Shown one piece after another: positions 53,542-64,000 of a DNA stretch of 64,000 nt. This DNA comes from Linnemannia schmuckeri. Taxonomy: Eukaryota; Mortierellomycota; Mortierellomycetes; Mortierellales; Mortierellaceae. How positions within the stretch are numbered: the stretch's first letter is position 1; every line of letters starts with the position of its first letter. The translations under genes and the position numbers were made by a program. The notes beneath the pieces were generated by a model that saw only the letters and a list, made by a program, of their open reading frames with translations, searched no databases and was not told the origin of the DNA. The DNA is taken from contig JANATG010000019.1 in the NCBI GenBank assembly GCA_029449235.1, positions 1 to 64,000 on the forward strand. The letters are read 5' to 3'.

Positions 53542-56348
53542 ATGAGCAACACAAACACCTCCCCGTCCACACAGGAGATCGCCTCAAACGCCGCAGCAGC
53601 ATCAACAGATGTGATCCCTAACCACGCCCTAACACATACCCACAACAACCTCTCCCAATCCTCCATAACCACCATCACAGTAATCACTCCTCTACAAAAG
53701 GCGGGCGATCTCGCCAAGCAGAATGATACCACTACTCCTGTCGACCCCGAGAGCGGATTGCCCACAGCTGAGGTCGAGAAGACGTCTGACGAGATCCTTG
53801 CCCAGGTTGTTGTGACCTTGCCCCTTCGCCAGCTTGCTCCCGCATTCTTGGGGTAAGTTGTACTGTAGCTTGCTGTTGTCCATTTGGTTCCTCCTCAATT
53901 TTTACCCACTCCATCGATTCGACACACAACGTAACAACAAGAAAGAAACGCACAGACCTTCTTTCCTCTTTTCACTATTCCCTCTCCCACCCATCTTCTC
54001 TCCCTTTCTCCACGCCCCCATGGATGGCTACTTGACGATGAAGAGAGATATTGGTCCACAGTGCCTAATAATCTTGCCTTGTTTTTTTCAGTTGCCTTAC
54101 TCCTGTTTACCTGCATCTGAATCGACCGCAGGCTGCACACACCCTCTCGTCACTACATCTCTCCCTCCCTCCCTCCTCCCTCGCGTGGTTGATCACCCCT
54201 TGCGCCCTTTTTTTCCCTTCACCTCCTCGAGCACTTTAGTTGGATCGATCGTCAGTCGGACCACTTTCATCCCTTTATTCGTATTCCTTCATTTACTAAC
54301 CGTACTTCTTTCCTTGTAACGCCGATAGAGTTGCGATGGCCATGTTTATGGCTGCCGTGGATAATAGTATCGTGTCAACGGCATTGCCTAAAATCGGAAC
54401 CCAGTTTTTGGCATCCAACAAGGTCGAGCTGGTTTTTACCTGCTATGTCATTACCTTCAACGCCTTCCAAGGTAATTATTTATTATCACTCTAACTTTTA
54501 CTTTAAGGATTAGATTATCATTCTCAATGTCTAATATCTAAACACTGTCTTGGTTCATTGTTCATAATGAATAGGTCTTTACGGAAAGATGAGTAACGTG
54601 TTTGGACGCAAGCCTACGGTGTTCTTTGCTATCGGTATCTTCTGCGCTGGCTCGATTCTCTCGGGTGTTTCGCAGTCTATGAACATGTTCATGGTCGCTC
54701 GCGCACTCGCTGGTAAACTTCATCGTCTGCACTCTACGACCTTCAATGAAGATGAATTTTTTACTGTCGATGGCATGCAACTAACAACTATCCTTTTGTC
54801 TTCATCGATAGGTATTGGAGGAGGAGGAATCTTCTCGTTGTCCAACATTATCATTGCAGATTTGGTGTCAATCCGCGACCGAGGCAAATACCAAGGTTTT
54901 ATTTCAGCCGTGTTTGCCATCTCTGCTCTGGTGGGACCCGTCATGGGAGGTGCCTTTGTCGACAAAGTCAGTTGGAGATGGTGTTTCTTTATCCAGATTG
55001 CCCTGGCTGTTGTCACCGTCCCCACGATGGCTGTGATGTTAAAGCTGCCTAGACCCAAGGGAGACATCTGGAGCAAGATCAAGGCGATTGATTGGGCCGG
55101 TACCTTCTTCATGGCCATCTCTGCCGTCTTTTTGCTCTTGCCCACCAACCTCGGTGGCAACCTCTATGCCTGGAACTCGTAAGTCGTCTACATCTTCTAC
55201 TTTGGTCATCGCAAATAGCTGTTTACTGTTGCATGTAAGCGAAGTCAAATTACGCCGCTAATTCGTTGTCTCTCTGAACTTCCATTAGACCATTGATTAT
55301 TACGCTCTACGTGTTGGCAATCCCTTCGATCTTGATGTTCTTGTGGGTCGAGGCCAAGCACGCCGAGAACCCCATTGTCCCCCCTTACCTCTGGAAGAAC
55401 CACAACGTCGTCACCCTTCTGAGCATCAACGTCTTCATGGGCATGACCTTCTGGTCTCTTATGTTCTACCTGCCCATCTACTTCCAGGTACATGAGCGCG
55501 AGCAATCATGATGGACCTTACGCAGCTCTTCCGGCCGCTGCATTTATGCAAACAACTGACCTCTCTTGATCTCCCACTGACGTTTATAGATCATTGAGCA
55601 CGAAACGGCAACGAATGCTGGCTTGACCATGATTCCATTGGAGGCTGGTGTATTCATCTCGTCTAACATTGCCGGTCTCCTTGTCTCAAAGTACGGCAAG
55701 TATCGTCCCTACATCTTCACCGGTACTGGTATTGCAGTCGTTGGTATCGGTCTTTGCCTGGTCCTTGCCGAGACGTCGTCCAAGGTGATCCATGTTGTGG
55801 TTCTGTTTGTCTGCGGTATGGGAGTGGGTCAGCTGTTCCCTACCCTGATTGTAGCTATTCAGGCCTCTGTTGAGCGCAAGGATCTTGCCACCGTTTCAGC
55901 ACTGCACAACTTTTTCCGTATGACCGGTTCAGGTTTTGGTGTAGCTATTAACGGAGCCTTGTTCCAGAATAACCTCAATAGTGGGCTGGAGACCGCGGGT
56001 GTGCCAGTAGACTGGGCTAACCTGGCCAGGAGCTCTGCTCAAAAGATTGTGGAGATCCCAGAGACGTACCGTGGAATGGTTGAAGAGGTTTACTTGGACA
56101 GCATGAAGACGGTGTTCAAAGCCACGATCCCTATGGCAGTGATGATGTTTTTATTGACGTTCTTGATCCGCCATGTGCGCCTGAACGCCAAAGCTGACCC
56201 TTCAACCCCTGAGCCTGAAAGGGCCGACGTAACAACGGTAGCTGCAGCGGATGAAGGTGAGAAGGAGGTGAAGGAGGAGGTCGTGGAAATGGAAGAAGAG
56301 AAGCAGCCTGCTACTGCAGTGAGAGGCGACAAGGAGGAATTGAAGTAA
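53542..56348 (+). CDS. MFS multidrug/H+ antiporter, DHA2 (14-TM) type
   Basis: Plasma-membrane or vacuolar proton antiporter of the major facilitator superfamily, exporting small molecules. Six exons (53542-53852, 54329-54471, 54575-54712, 54812-55178, 55289-55487, 55590-56348) join in phase to 638 residues. A polar Thr/Asn/Ser-rich cytosolic N-terminus of about 95 residues precedes TM1. TM1 carries the DHA2 motif AAVDNSIVSTALPKIG. Motif A is GKMSNVFGRKPT after TM2. The TM5 antiporter motif C is LVGPVMGGAFVDKVSWRWCF. The second half includes NVVTLLSINVFMGMTFWSLM and GMGVGQLFPTLIVAIQASV, and the last TM is IPMAVMMFLLTFLIRHVR. The acidic tail (EGEKEVKEEVVEMEEEKQPA) is cytosolic. Substrate is not predictable; relatives move drugs, mycotoxins, amino acids or siderophores. 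Intron 1 is 476 nt and CT-rich. No biosynthetic cluster flanks it. Confidence 0.95.
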
Positions 56349-58146
56349 CCTACTACTTTTTGTGTTCTTGTCAGGAATCGACAAGCAAAAAAAAAGAGGC
56401 GTTTCTCAATGACCATCCATACCTTATTTTTTGATACCACATACCCACACATCCTTTAGCTAGATTCTTTTTCTTTTTTTCCTCTTTTGCATTGTTAGTA
56501 TGTGTATTTAGCGTTAGTTTCCTTTTTGCATCGAGCCATTCTTAGTCTTAATAAACTCGCGAATAAGCGGCCTTCTTCCTTAATACATATGCTCGTGCTC
56601 GCTTGCTATTTTTATGAAGAAAAAAGAGGGAAGGAAAGGGCAGAGAAGAGGGCAATTCGATCTATCGTGATCGAAGCGTTGGCCGTTGTACATGCAAACG
56701 CATACAAAGAGGCAATGGCACGAGGGGTCAGTTGTTTATGAGGGTCATACGAATCTTGACCTTCTTGAAAGAAACACACGGCGTTGGGTGAAAGAAGACA
56801 AGAGGCACAACGCCCAGAAAAAAATAGGGTTGACGATTAAGTGGACCTGCTCCCTAGACTTGAGAGCACTAGCATTCACTTTGTTTTTGTCACTTTGATT
56901 TTCTGTTATGTTTGTGCCGTGTCCGTCTCCACAGGAATGAGAAAAACGAAATGAGAGAAAATATGGACCTTACTTGAGAGCAGCGATATGTGTAAGCTAC
57001 CGACTGCACTATTGCAAGTGCGAAGATAGAGTGAAGCTGGTGCCATAGTAAGGCAAGTTGAGTAGGAAAGGTTATAGAGTGACTTCACGCCCAGGGTTTA
57101 CCCATACATATTGGTTTTTTTTTTCAGACACCGACCGACTTTTGGGCACCGGGCTTCTTGCCCTGTCCGTTAGAATGGCTCCTTTTTTTATGTCATTGCT
57201 GTTGTTTGGGAAGTTGATCAATTGTGTCTGTAACAATGCATGAGAGACATAAAGGTGAGCAGCAACGGCTTGTGAGATAGATAGACATACTCTCTTCTTT
57301 CGGTGGTTGTGTGCTTTTTTCGTAGGAGAGGAGAAGAGAAGAGAAAGAGAGGGGAGTATCGTATCCCAGGTGGTGCCTGAATGAATGAATAGTGCCTATA
57401 GTTGATTATTTATTGGCTAGGGATTCAGAAAGGCTATTTTTACCCTTCGTATATCATTGTCCATCACAACACAATAATATTATTTGATTACAATGATTGC
57501 CCTGAATTCGATTGCAGAACTGTAGAGTACTTGTGCTCTTCCTTCTCGTGTGTGCGGTATGTACTGTACGTTCATGGTTATGTGTCCGTGATTCCCCCTC
57601 TCTCTTCCCTCCTTCTCTCTTCCCTCCTTCTCTCTCCCTCTCTCTCTCTCTGCCGTTGTCATCATCTTCATTACACCTCTTCTTCTTCTCTCATTCCTTC
57701 TCTTCACGATCACTCCGTCTCTCCCTCTCTCACCCTCTTCCACTCTACTCCCGAGCCATCCCTTCTTTGTTACTCATTATTTCCCTCTCTCATTCACTCT
57801 TTCATCACTCATCTTTGTCAACCAACGTCAACTCCAACACTCTATCCCTCTCCTTCCCTGCCCTCCGTACCTCCTTCCTCCTCCTCCCTTCAACTAGTCT
57901 CAGGAACGGCATACACAAACATACCCCGACCCGCTTTATATATAATATCCCGCCCTTTTTTTTGGTTGTTATTACTTACAACCAATACCCAGGAACCAAT
58001 TGACACCACCTCCTGCGTCCTCTCAAACACTCCCTCTCCACTCTCTCATCCTCTCTCCTCTTTCGTCTTCCCTTTTTCACATTTTTTTCTTCTCTTCTGT
58101 TCTTTTTTTCCCTCTCCACTTTTCCTTCTAATCTAATCTTCCAACA
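56349..58146. other. Intergenic, CT-rich leader at right end
   Basis: About 1.8 kb with no supportable gene. From 57590 to 58140 the plus strand is overwhelmingly pyrimidine (TCTCTCCCTCTCTCTCTCTC and similar), keeping long spurious frames open. This is probably the 5' UTR/promoter of the gene at 58147. Confidence 0.6.
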
Positions 58147-59124
58147 ATGTTCGGCCGGTCCGACAAACGCATATCGCTGAACCCGCTCGACAATAGACAG
58201 TACGAAGCTGACACGACCCCCATCATCACCGACTTTCAGGCACCAAAGACACCAACTACCCCTATAACCCCTCGGACCCCCAGGCACCCACCACAATCTT
58301 CCAATTACCAGCAGCAGGGCTATCCTAATAATGGATCTGGTCATAATGGTGGCTATAATGGCGGGAGAACCATGAAATCAGCCCCGATTCAGCTCCCAAG
58401 TGGAGGAGGAGGGTCTAGTGTCCACAGCGGCAACAGTGGCTATGGAAACAATCGTTCTCAACAGCAGCAGCATCAACATCAACAATACCGAGATACCCAG
58501 AACGACGGTTATGGAGACGGAAACGGAGGAGGACGTGGTGGAGCCAGGAGGAACAACACATACCATAGCAGCCATCATACTCAACGGCCACAACAACAAC
58601 GGCACAACACCACCTACCACGGCAACGGGACCCGTCAGCAACAACAGCAACAGCAGCAACAACAACAACAACAACCACAGGCACGCTCACAGATGATGTA
58701 TCCACCATCACCTTCGCCACGGAGTCAAGCGGATCTGCATCAAGCATACCCACCTACCCAGCCAATGTACTCGCCCACCTCGCCCTCCTTTCACAACCAG
58801 TATCCACCCTCGTCCCCGGGTTCTCCTCTCCCACCATACGTGGAACGGCCCCAGATGGCACCTCCTCCACCCAGCTACTCCCCTTCGTCAAACGTCCCTC
58901 AGCGTACGGCGGCAAGCGATCCGGAGCTGGCCATGTACGAGTCGAGTCAGTACTACACGAGCCGGAACCGGGAACAGCAGCAGCAGAAGGAGGCTATGCG
59001 CCGACGCCGACAGCAGCAAGAGGAAGAATCCAGCAAAGGCGAATGTTGCAGTTGTTTTAAAGAGATTGGCGAGTTCTGCCCCTGCCTCTGCTTCTGCTGC
59101 ATGTTTGGCGCCATGGCCGCCTAA
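58147..59124 (+). CDS. Pro/Gln-rich protein with a short Cys-rich C-terminal tail
   Basis: Single exon, 325 residues, ATG right after TTCCAACA. Residues 1-290 are low-complexity: Thr/Pro (TPTTPITPRTPRHPP), Gly/Asn/Tyr, poly-Gln at about 160-175, then Pro/Ser/Tyr stretches (YSPTSPSFHNQYPPSSPGSP; PPPPSYSPSSN). A basic Gln/Arg helix (EQQQQKEAMRRRRQQQEEES) leads to the last 25 residues: GECCSCFKEIGEFCPCLCF, then CCMFGAMAA. Nine Cys in about 20 residues with flanking hydrophobics suggests a palmitoylated membrane anchor, like the cysteine-rich transmembrane (CYSTM) module of stress proteins; this parallel is inferred. The basic helix before it would favour membrane contact. No catalytic domain is visible. 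I do not recognise an orthologue. Confidence 0.75.
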   Translation: MFGRSDKRISLNPLDNRQYEADTTPIITDFQAPKTPTTPITPRTPRHPPQSSNYQQQGYPNNGSGHNGGYNGGRTMKSAPIQLPSGGGGSSVHSGNSGYGNNRSQQQQHQHQQYRDTQNDGYGDGNGGGRGGARRNNTYHSSHHTQRPQQQRHNTTYHGNGTRQQQQQQQQQQQQQPQARSQMMYPPSPSPRSQADLHQAYPPTQPMYSPTSPSFHNQYPPSSPGSPLPPYVERPQMAPPPPSYSPSSNVPQRTAASDPELAMYESSQYYTSRNREQQQQKEAMRRRRQQQEEESSKGECCSCFKEIGEFCPCLCFCCMFGAMAA

Positions 59125-59325
59125 GCAGAACCCCTGTTTTGCGCTCACTTTTGGCTTTCGTTGCAGCTTTTTATTATTTTGGCGTTCAACATAGATATCT
59201 TTCCTTCTTTCTCTCCGTCTCCTTTCTATACTCTCACGTTCCCTTGGTCGTTTGTGCCAATCCTTCTACCTGTCAGATTATAATCCTTTCCCTGAGGCTG
59301 GACCTTATACTCCTCTCCATCCGAT

Positions 59326-59364
<39 letters not shown>

Positions 59365-60395
59365 AATAAACCTTCCACTCTTTGTACAGTATATCTCAAC
59401 AAACTTTTGAGAGTAGACGATGAGACTTCAAGACAAGAACAAAGGTTTATTGAGGCTTTATAATTATGCCTATTGGCCTTGTTCAAGGCTGAGCTACGTG
59501 TGTGTGCTTTGCTAAACCACTTGCCAATTGCTCACAAAGAGGTACTAAGGAAAGGGGACTTGTGGAAAATGAACAGCATATTGCTATTTTTTTGCAACAT
59601 CCCAAGAAAGTGTCTTTAGTTCCTCATTTCTCATTCTAGCGTTGGCTCTTTTTTCATCAAGCTGTATTAGTTGGCTGGATGGCTGTTCATTCTTTAGTCT
59701 GGCCACTCGGGAAAGAATTTAATAAAAGTGAAAAGCAAAATTCAACACGAATAGAAACGAAAACGAAGCGAGTGTGAACAGCAAGTATCAAGTTAGCACA
59801 GGAATGCAGTTTACTAGCTACCGTCATCTGAAGGAAGTCCTTGAAACAAAAAGAATACCAATTATGCAAACAAGGAGATCGAAAATAGTGTACGTGTAGT
59901 ACACATGAACTAGACAGGATGAATGCTTGCTTGTTTTTCTTTCACTCGAGGATAATGGGTTTTTATTTTTGTTTTCGTTCGAAGTAACAGTTGGGGAGGA
60001 CACGATTAGTATTTACAAGAAGAGTTGGACTTTAAAAGCACAAATTTTGATGGATAAAACGAAAAGACAAAAAAGAAAAGGTGAGAGAAAAGGAGAGAAA
60101 AGGTACAAATACATGAGAGGAAGAATCTGCCTTTTTTTTTGTTTGAATTGAAGTTAGGGGGTTTTTGGATACAAAGAGAATCGCACGAAACTTCATATGA
60201 ATGAAGCTGTTAAAACTGACTTTTTTGCTGTTGACATTGGTAAAAAAGAAAAGAAAGGACTGAGAAAGAAGGGAAAGAAACGAAAGGGGAAACCGAGAAA
60301 TTATCCAAGGTCGAAGACAATGAGGTAAAATGAGCTCACATGGTGAGGCATGGACTAGTCACCAGCACATTCTCCGAGACGACGACAAGTGATAT
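59125..60395. other. Intergenic, no gene seen
   Basis: Convergent 3' flanks of the Cys-tail gene (plus) and the RRM gene (minus). A 30-nt A-run at 59331-59360 is followed by AATAAA near 59365. No supportable coding region. Confidence 0.55.
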
Positions 60396-61069
60396 TTAGT
60401 TGCGGATCCACTCGCCGTCGGAGCGACCAGACTGGCCCTGTCCGCCCTGGTAACCTATGAAACATGGCCATCAAAAGAAAGAGAGTGCGATAAGAATATT
60501 AGAGGCAACCCTCAATTAAATCCTGATGTTTGCTCCATTGCTGCAGTGCCACTGTTCAGACATCGCCCGATGTATCGCTCGTCAGCGTCGAATCGATGCG
60601 AGAAAGACATTTAGAAGAGAACGTACCGCCATAACCACCGCCCTGCTGGTTGTAGCGAGGGGCACTGTTGTAGCCACCACGGAAACCACCACGGTTGCCA
60701 CCAGTGTTGGAGCGCTCGGAGGCACGGTCGACCTTGATCTGGCGACCCTCGAACTCCCGATCGTTGAACTGCTGGATAGCAGCATCGGCACCGTGGCTGT
60801 CAGCAAAGGTGACGAAACCGAAGCCACGAGAGCGACCTATTGAAATGGAAATGAAACGCGACGGAAGGACGTGTCAAGAGGTTAATCATCATGTGAGAAT
60901 GAGGGTGCTTGCACTTATGGTCCAGTTGAAAGAGGTACACGTACCGGTCTCGCGATCTCTGACGACGATGGCGTCGAGGACCTCGCCGACCTGGCCGAAT
61001 CCATCGCGGAGGGAATCGTCAGTGGTGCCCCAGGACAAACCGCCAATGAACAACTTGTTGTTAGCAGAC
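60396..61069 (-). CDS. Glycine-rich RNA-binding protein with one RRM
   Basis: Small RRM protein of the cold/stress-inducible GRP/RBM3-CIRP type. Visible minus-strand exons 61069-60945, 60836-60627 and 60454-60396 join in phase; with the split start they give about 131 residues. RNP2 is KLFIGGLSW and RNP1 is RSRGFGFVTF, created by the exon 2/3 join. Between them lies SLRDGFGQVGEVLDAIVVRD, and after them AIQQFNDREFEGRQIKVDRA. The tail is Gly/Arg/Tyr/Gln-rich (GGNRGGFRGGYNSAPRYNQQ, then GYQGGQGQSGRSDGEWIRN). The exon at 61069 begins G TCT GCT AAC, so the initiator codon is split (AT from an upstream exon, G here). I could not locate that upstream exon with confidence; one candidate 5' UTR donor is CAG/GTAAGA near 62113. 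Confidence 0.92.
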
Positions 61070-61329
61070 CTAGATGTTGAAAAATAAAAAAAATAAAAGT
61101 AAAAAAAAGTTAGATCTCTGTTATCGATGAGATATCGACAACAGCCACGACGGGCGATGCCAATAACAACGTCGTCTTAATCTTGAGCAGGCATGAGTAT
61201 ATAGAAACACAAAGGGATAAGACGTGAAAGATGAAAGCAGAAAAGATGACAAAGAAAAGGGCCCAGACCAAGCCTACGAGGACTCATAAGAGATATTGAA
61301 AGGGTGAAGTACTGGACACAAATCACTAC

Positions 61330-61374
<45 letters not shown>

Positions 61375-62985
61375 CAGCCGCATATCCATTGATTCATTCA
61401 TTGTATGGGGATATATATCGATCGCACCTCATCCCGCCTCGCTCTTGCGCTCATTGCGCCAATTAAACCAGGTAAAGACGAAGACTACGAGGAAGACACC
61501 CACTATGCAAAACAACAACCCCTTTTTTTTTCTGAAAAAACAAGCAAGATAGTAAAGAAATCACATAATTGGGGGAAGAGACGCAGCATGCATGGGAAGA
61601 GAAAAAAAGAGAGCAGGCAAACGAGAGAGAAATAACACAAAATGGGATGGGCCAGCCTCTGTGCGCAAAAAAAGAGAAAAAAAATATAGCACTGCCCCGC
61701 TTTTGTCACTCCTCTCTTTTCTTCTGTTCTGTGTCTGTATCTGTGTGAGTTAAGAGAGCAGACACCTATTTGCTTTTTGCTTTCGTGTTGCGAATGCAAG
61801 AACGTGTTGCGTGTGGGAAAGAGTAAACACTCGAACGAAACGAAAAGAAAAGAGTGCGCAATCCGAAGATCAAGTTTTCGTGAACAGAGACCAGGCGTGT
61901 ACGCACGGCGCGGAAACCGATGGCTTGTCCCTCTCGCTCATGGCACCCGAAGGCATGGCAGATAACGAAGCCGTTGGTGGTTTAAAAGTGACGAAAAAGG
62001 TGTGGTTTGCTGCCACGTCAGTCTCGCATTATACACCACCTCCTCCCTCAACACCTCCTCCTGAGTTGTTGTTGTCCTTTGCGATATCTTTCCGCTTGCA
62101 TTAACTCTTCTTACCTGTCCACACACACTCTCCTCCTCTCGCATGCGCACTCGTTCTTCTTTTTGTCAATGACTGGAAGTATCTGAAATAAAGTGAATCG
62201 TTGTTCTGAATGGGTAACAAAACTTCGGTTCTTTATTAAAGAAAAATAAAAGGCTGTTCGTGTTCTGTATGTGTAGTAACTCTTTCTCATTTGCACCTCA
62301 TCAGTTTCTCTCACTTTTACTTTCACACTCATCATCTTCCTTCATCTCTTTCACACGTATGCACTGTCAGTTTTGAATATAAGGGAGGCAGGACAAGCAA
62401 ATCACAGCAAGGCAAGGGGACACAGGGACAGGAAAGGAAAAGAGAAAAGCAAAAAAAAAATGTCCAATAGCCAATAAAAGAATGCATGGACATGAACGGA
62501 AACAAGATAGAAGACAGAGAGAGTATAGACATCCTTGGCAAAGAGGACAAGGATGATAGCTTACATGATTATAAATGAGAAAGTGGGTGGGAGAAAGGGG
62601 AGAAGGATGGGAGGATAAGGGAAAGAAGGGAAGAGAAGAAAAAGAAAAAGATAAAAAGGAGAAGAATAAGTACTGCTACTGTCTGGCGATTAGAGAGTGG
62701 TGGATGTGTGTGCGTGCACTGACTCGATTCGATTGCAAACAAATGGGGAAGCAGCGATAGGCAAAATAATAAAAAAAGATGCAAAAAAATCATTTTCCTT
62801 AGCAAGGGGTTCGCGCACCTGGTAGATCCTTCACCGCGTTTGCTGCAGATAATATTCGAGGATAGGAAAACGTGCACTCGCTTCACACAAAAAGGGGCGT
62901 TCAAGGACACACATCACTACAGTGCTTTCGTTTTATTGTATTATAGGGTTCAGGCACCAGATTGCTCTGCTGCCGTTGCTGTGTA
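61070..62985. other. 5' region of the RRM gene and intergenic DNA
   Basis: About 1.9 kb with no gene I can support; it must include the first exon and promoter of the RRM gene (minus). It has a 38-nt A-run at 61336-61373 (a T-run on the RRM coding strand, possibly in a 5' intron) and purine-rich DNA at 62575-62670. Confidence 0.5.
61336..61373. repeat. Poly-A tract (38 nt)
   Basis: Uninterrupted A-run upstream of the RRM gene. On the gene's strand it is a long poly-T, possibly within a 5' UTR intron or promoter. Confidence 0.9.
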
Positions 62986-64000
62986 CTAAGCGGAGAGAGG
63001 AGAGGATCTAGCACCGTTGTGAAAAATCGATCCAACAAACGACTGGACAGTCCGCACAGATCTCAGTGGTGATAGCCTCATAGACTGACGACGGTTTTTA
63101 AAGGGAGATCCAGGCGATGGACGATCATCCAACCGCTCAGTTATATCCTCACCACCACTACGCGAGATCGACGACAATGCTGACGATGACGGTGTCGTGG
63201 TCATACTAAACTCCTTGGACGATGACGATGACGATGACGATGAAGATGTCGATGTAGAATATGTTGAAGAATATTTATAGTCAGACGAGGAACCGGTCGT
63301 TGCTGATACTGATGCTGACTCTGTGGGTACAGATGTGAACGACCGTTTGCCTTTCAAGGAGAGCAACAAGTCGCCTGTTGAGTAACGATGTTGTAGCTGC
63401 TGTGGCTGCTGCTGGTGCTGGTGCTGGGTGGGTAGCATACTAGGCACAGAAAGCGATCCATGCGAGTAATGGATGTACAACAACGGCCTAGATCACAAAA
63501 TAAAAATGCATGCATATCCGTTAGTGTCCCGTTCTTCATTGATCCACATTCACTACTAACAACACTAGAAAAACAAGGAATGACTTACATTTTGGCACTC
63601 ATGAAGAGTGACAGCATCTTGCCCCGCTGCTTCTCACCAAACCGTGTCTTGGCCAGCACACCCTCTCCGACAAAGGCCACCACATCTGGCATGAACCCAT
63701 GACGATCGACAACCTGGCGCATCACGCAGAGGACCTGGCTCATTAATGTGTTGCTGCTTGGCGGGTCTGCCTGGCGGACAGTGATGACACAGACGACCGC
63801 TTCCTCTGCCTGAAACACAATACTATATCGATAGGTTGCAACATGAACGAAGAAAACAACACCTGTTAGAGTCATTTCATGGGAGAGAAAAGACGAACAA
63901 ATGACCAAGTTGGATTTGAGTAGAGACGGCTATACCTTCCATCAGGAGCAAAATTAGAGTGGGCACTTTCAACAGTCTTCTCAACATCAATTGGAAAATG
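62986..64000 (-). CDS. Unrecognised protein, 3' part only (runs off the window)
   Basis: At least two clear minus-strand exons: 63809-63589 (AEEAVVCVITVRQADPPSSN; VVDRHGFMPDVVAFVGEGVL; GEKQRGKMLSLFMSAK) and 63487-62986, joined in phase through a split ATG codon (GTAAGT donor, GATCTAG acceptor). The last exon starts PLLYIHYSHGSLSVPSM, then His/Gln-rich sequence, a poly-Ser tract, SRSGGEDITERLDDRPSPG and a basic FKNRRQSMRLSPLRSVRTVQ. A further upstream piece at the edge reads HFPIDVEKTVESAHSNFAPD; its junction to 63809 is unclear. The folded part looks like an alpha/beta domain with a disordered, probably phosphorylated C-terminal tail. I cannot name the family. Confidence 0.7.

Noticed and set aside
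57402..58136. 244-codon ORF upstream of the Cys-tail gene
   Set aside because: Lies in the CT-rich leader; composition is Ser/Leu/Pro only and it lacks domains.

Overview
The window is the left end of a fungal chromosome. It opens with about 690 bp of C-strand telomere repeat, followed by about 11 kb of gene-poor, decayed subtelomere. From about 12 kb to the right edge it is ordinary intron-bearing fungal gene space. The genes are animal/early-fungus-like: MED27, MFAP1, an SSXT/SS18-like protein, GID4, RCE1 and above all a phenylalanine hydroxylase with an ACT domain. Together with LEA-like and Gln-rich proteins and short GT-AG introns, this points to an early-diverging fungus, most likely Mortierellomycotina (Mortierella/Linnemannia type). 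The placement is inferred from gene content, not from a search.

Layout. 1-700: telomere, unit roughly CCCTAAAAAA with a variable A-run. 700-4600: AT-rich, then pyrimidine-rich DNA with no gene. 4600-7175: broken chromodomain-type Ty3/gypsy element. 7440-11170: gene relics, a LINE C-terminal fragment and a decayed acidic/coiled-coil coding region. 11984-15754 (minus): RCE1 CAAX protease and a rhomboid protease in tandem. 17696-18754: bZIP factor. 19912-20934: LEA-like, probably mitochondrial protein. 21563-23822: TPR-DnaJ co-chaperone (DNAJC7 type). 24064-26302: spliceosomal MFAP1. 26726-28743: phenylalanine hydroxylase, convergent with a GH13 alpha-amylase (28988-30900, minus). 32822-35270: a 784-residue amphipathic/His-rich membrane protein I do not recognise. 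35378-39568 (minus): Gln-rich SSXT protein. 40376-42746 (minus): UBA-domain protein. 43032-44464 (minus): GID4. 44822-46742 (minus): MED27. 47741-48774: ribosomal protein uL22. 49310-50955: ribosomal protein eS24. 53542-56348: DHA2-type MFS transporter. 58147-59124: Pro/Gln-rich protein with a Cys-rich tail. 60396-61069 (minus): glycine-rich RRM protein. 62986-64000 (minus): 3' part of an unrecognised gene cut by the window edge.

The genes do not form one pathway. Themes are protein maturation and turnover (RCE1, rhomboid, GID4, UBA protein, TPR-DnaJ), transcription and splicing (bZIP, SSXT, MED27, MFAP1, RRM protein), translation (uL22, eS24) and carbon/aromatic metabolism (PAH, amylase). 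Exon joins were made by hand from GT/AG signals and reading-frame phase. Most close exactly in phase; MED27, the first exons of eS24 and the RRM protein, and the last partial gene remain uncertain. I saw no convincing tRNA, rRNA, snoRNA or CRISPR array. I found no clear new multi-gene system; the best candidates for novelty are the 784-residue protein, the telomere repeat and the Cys-tail protein.
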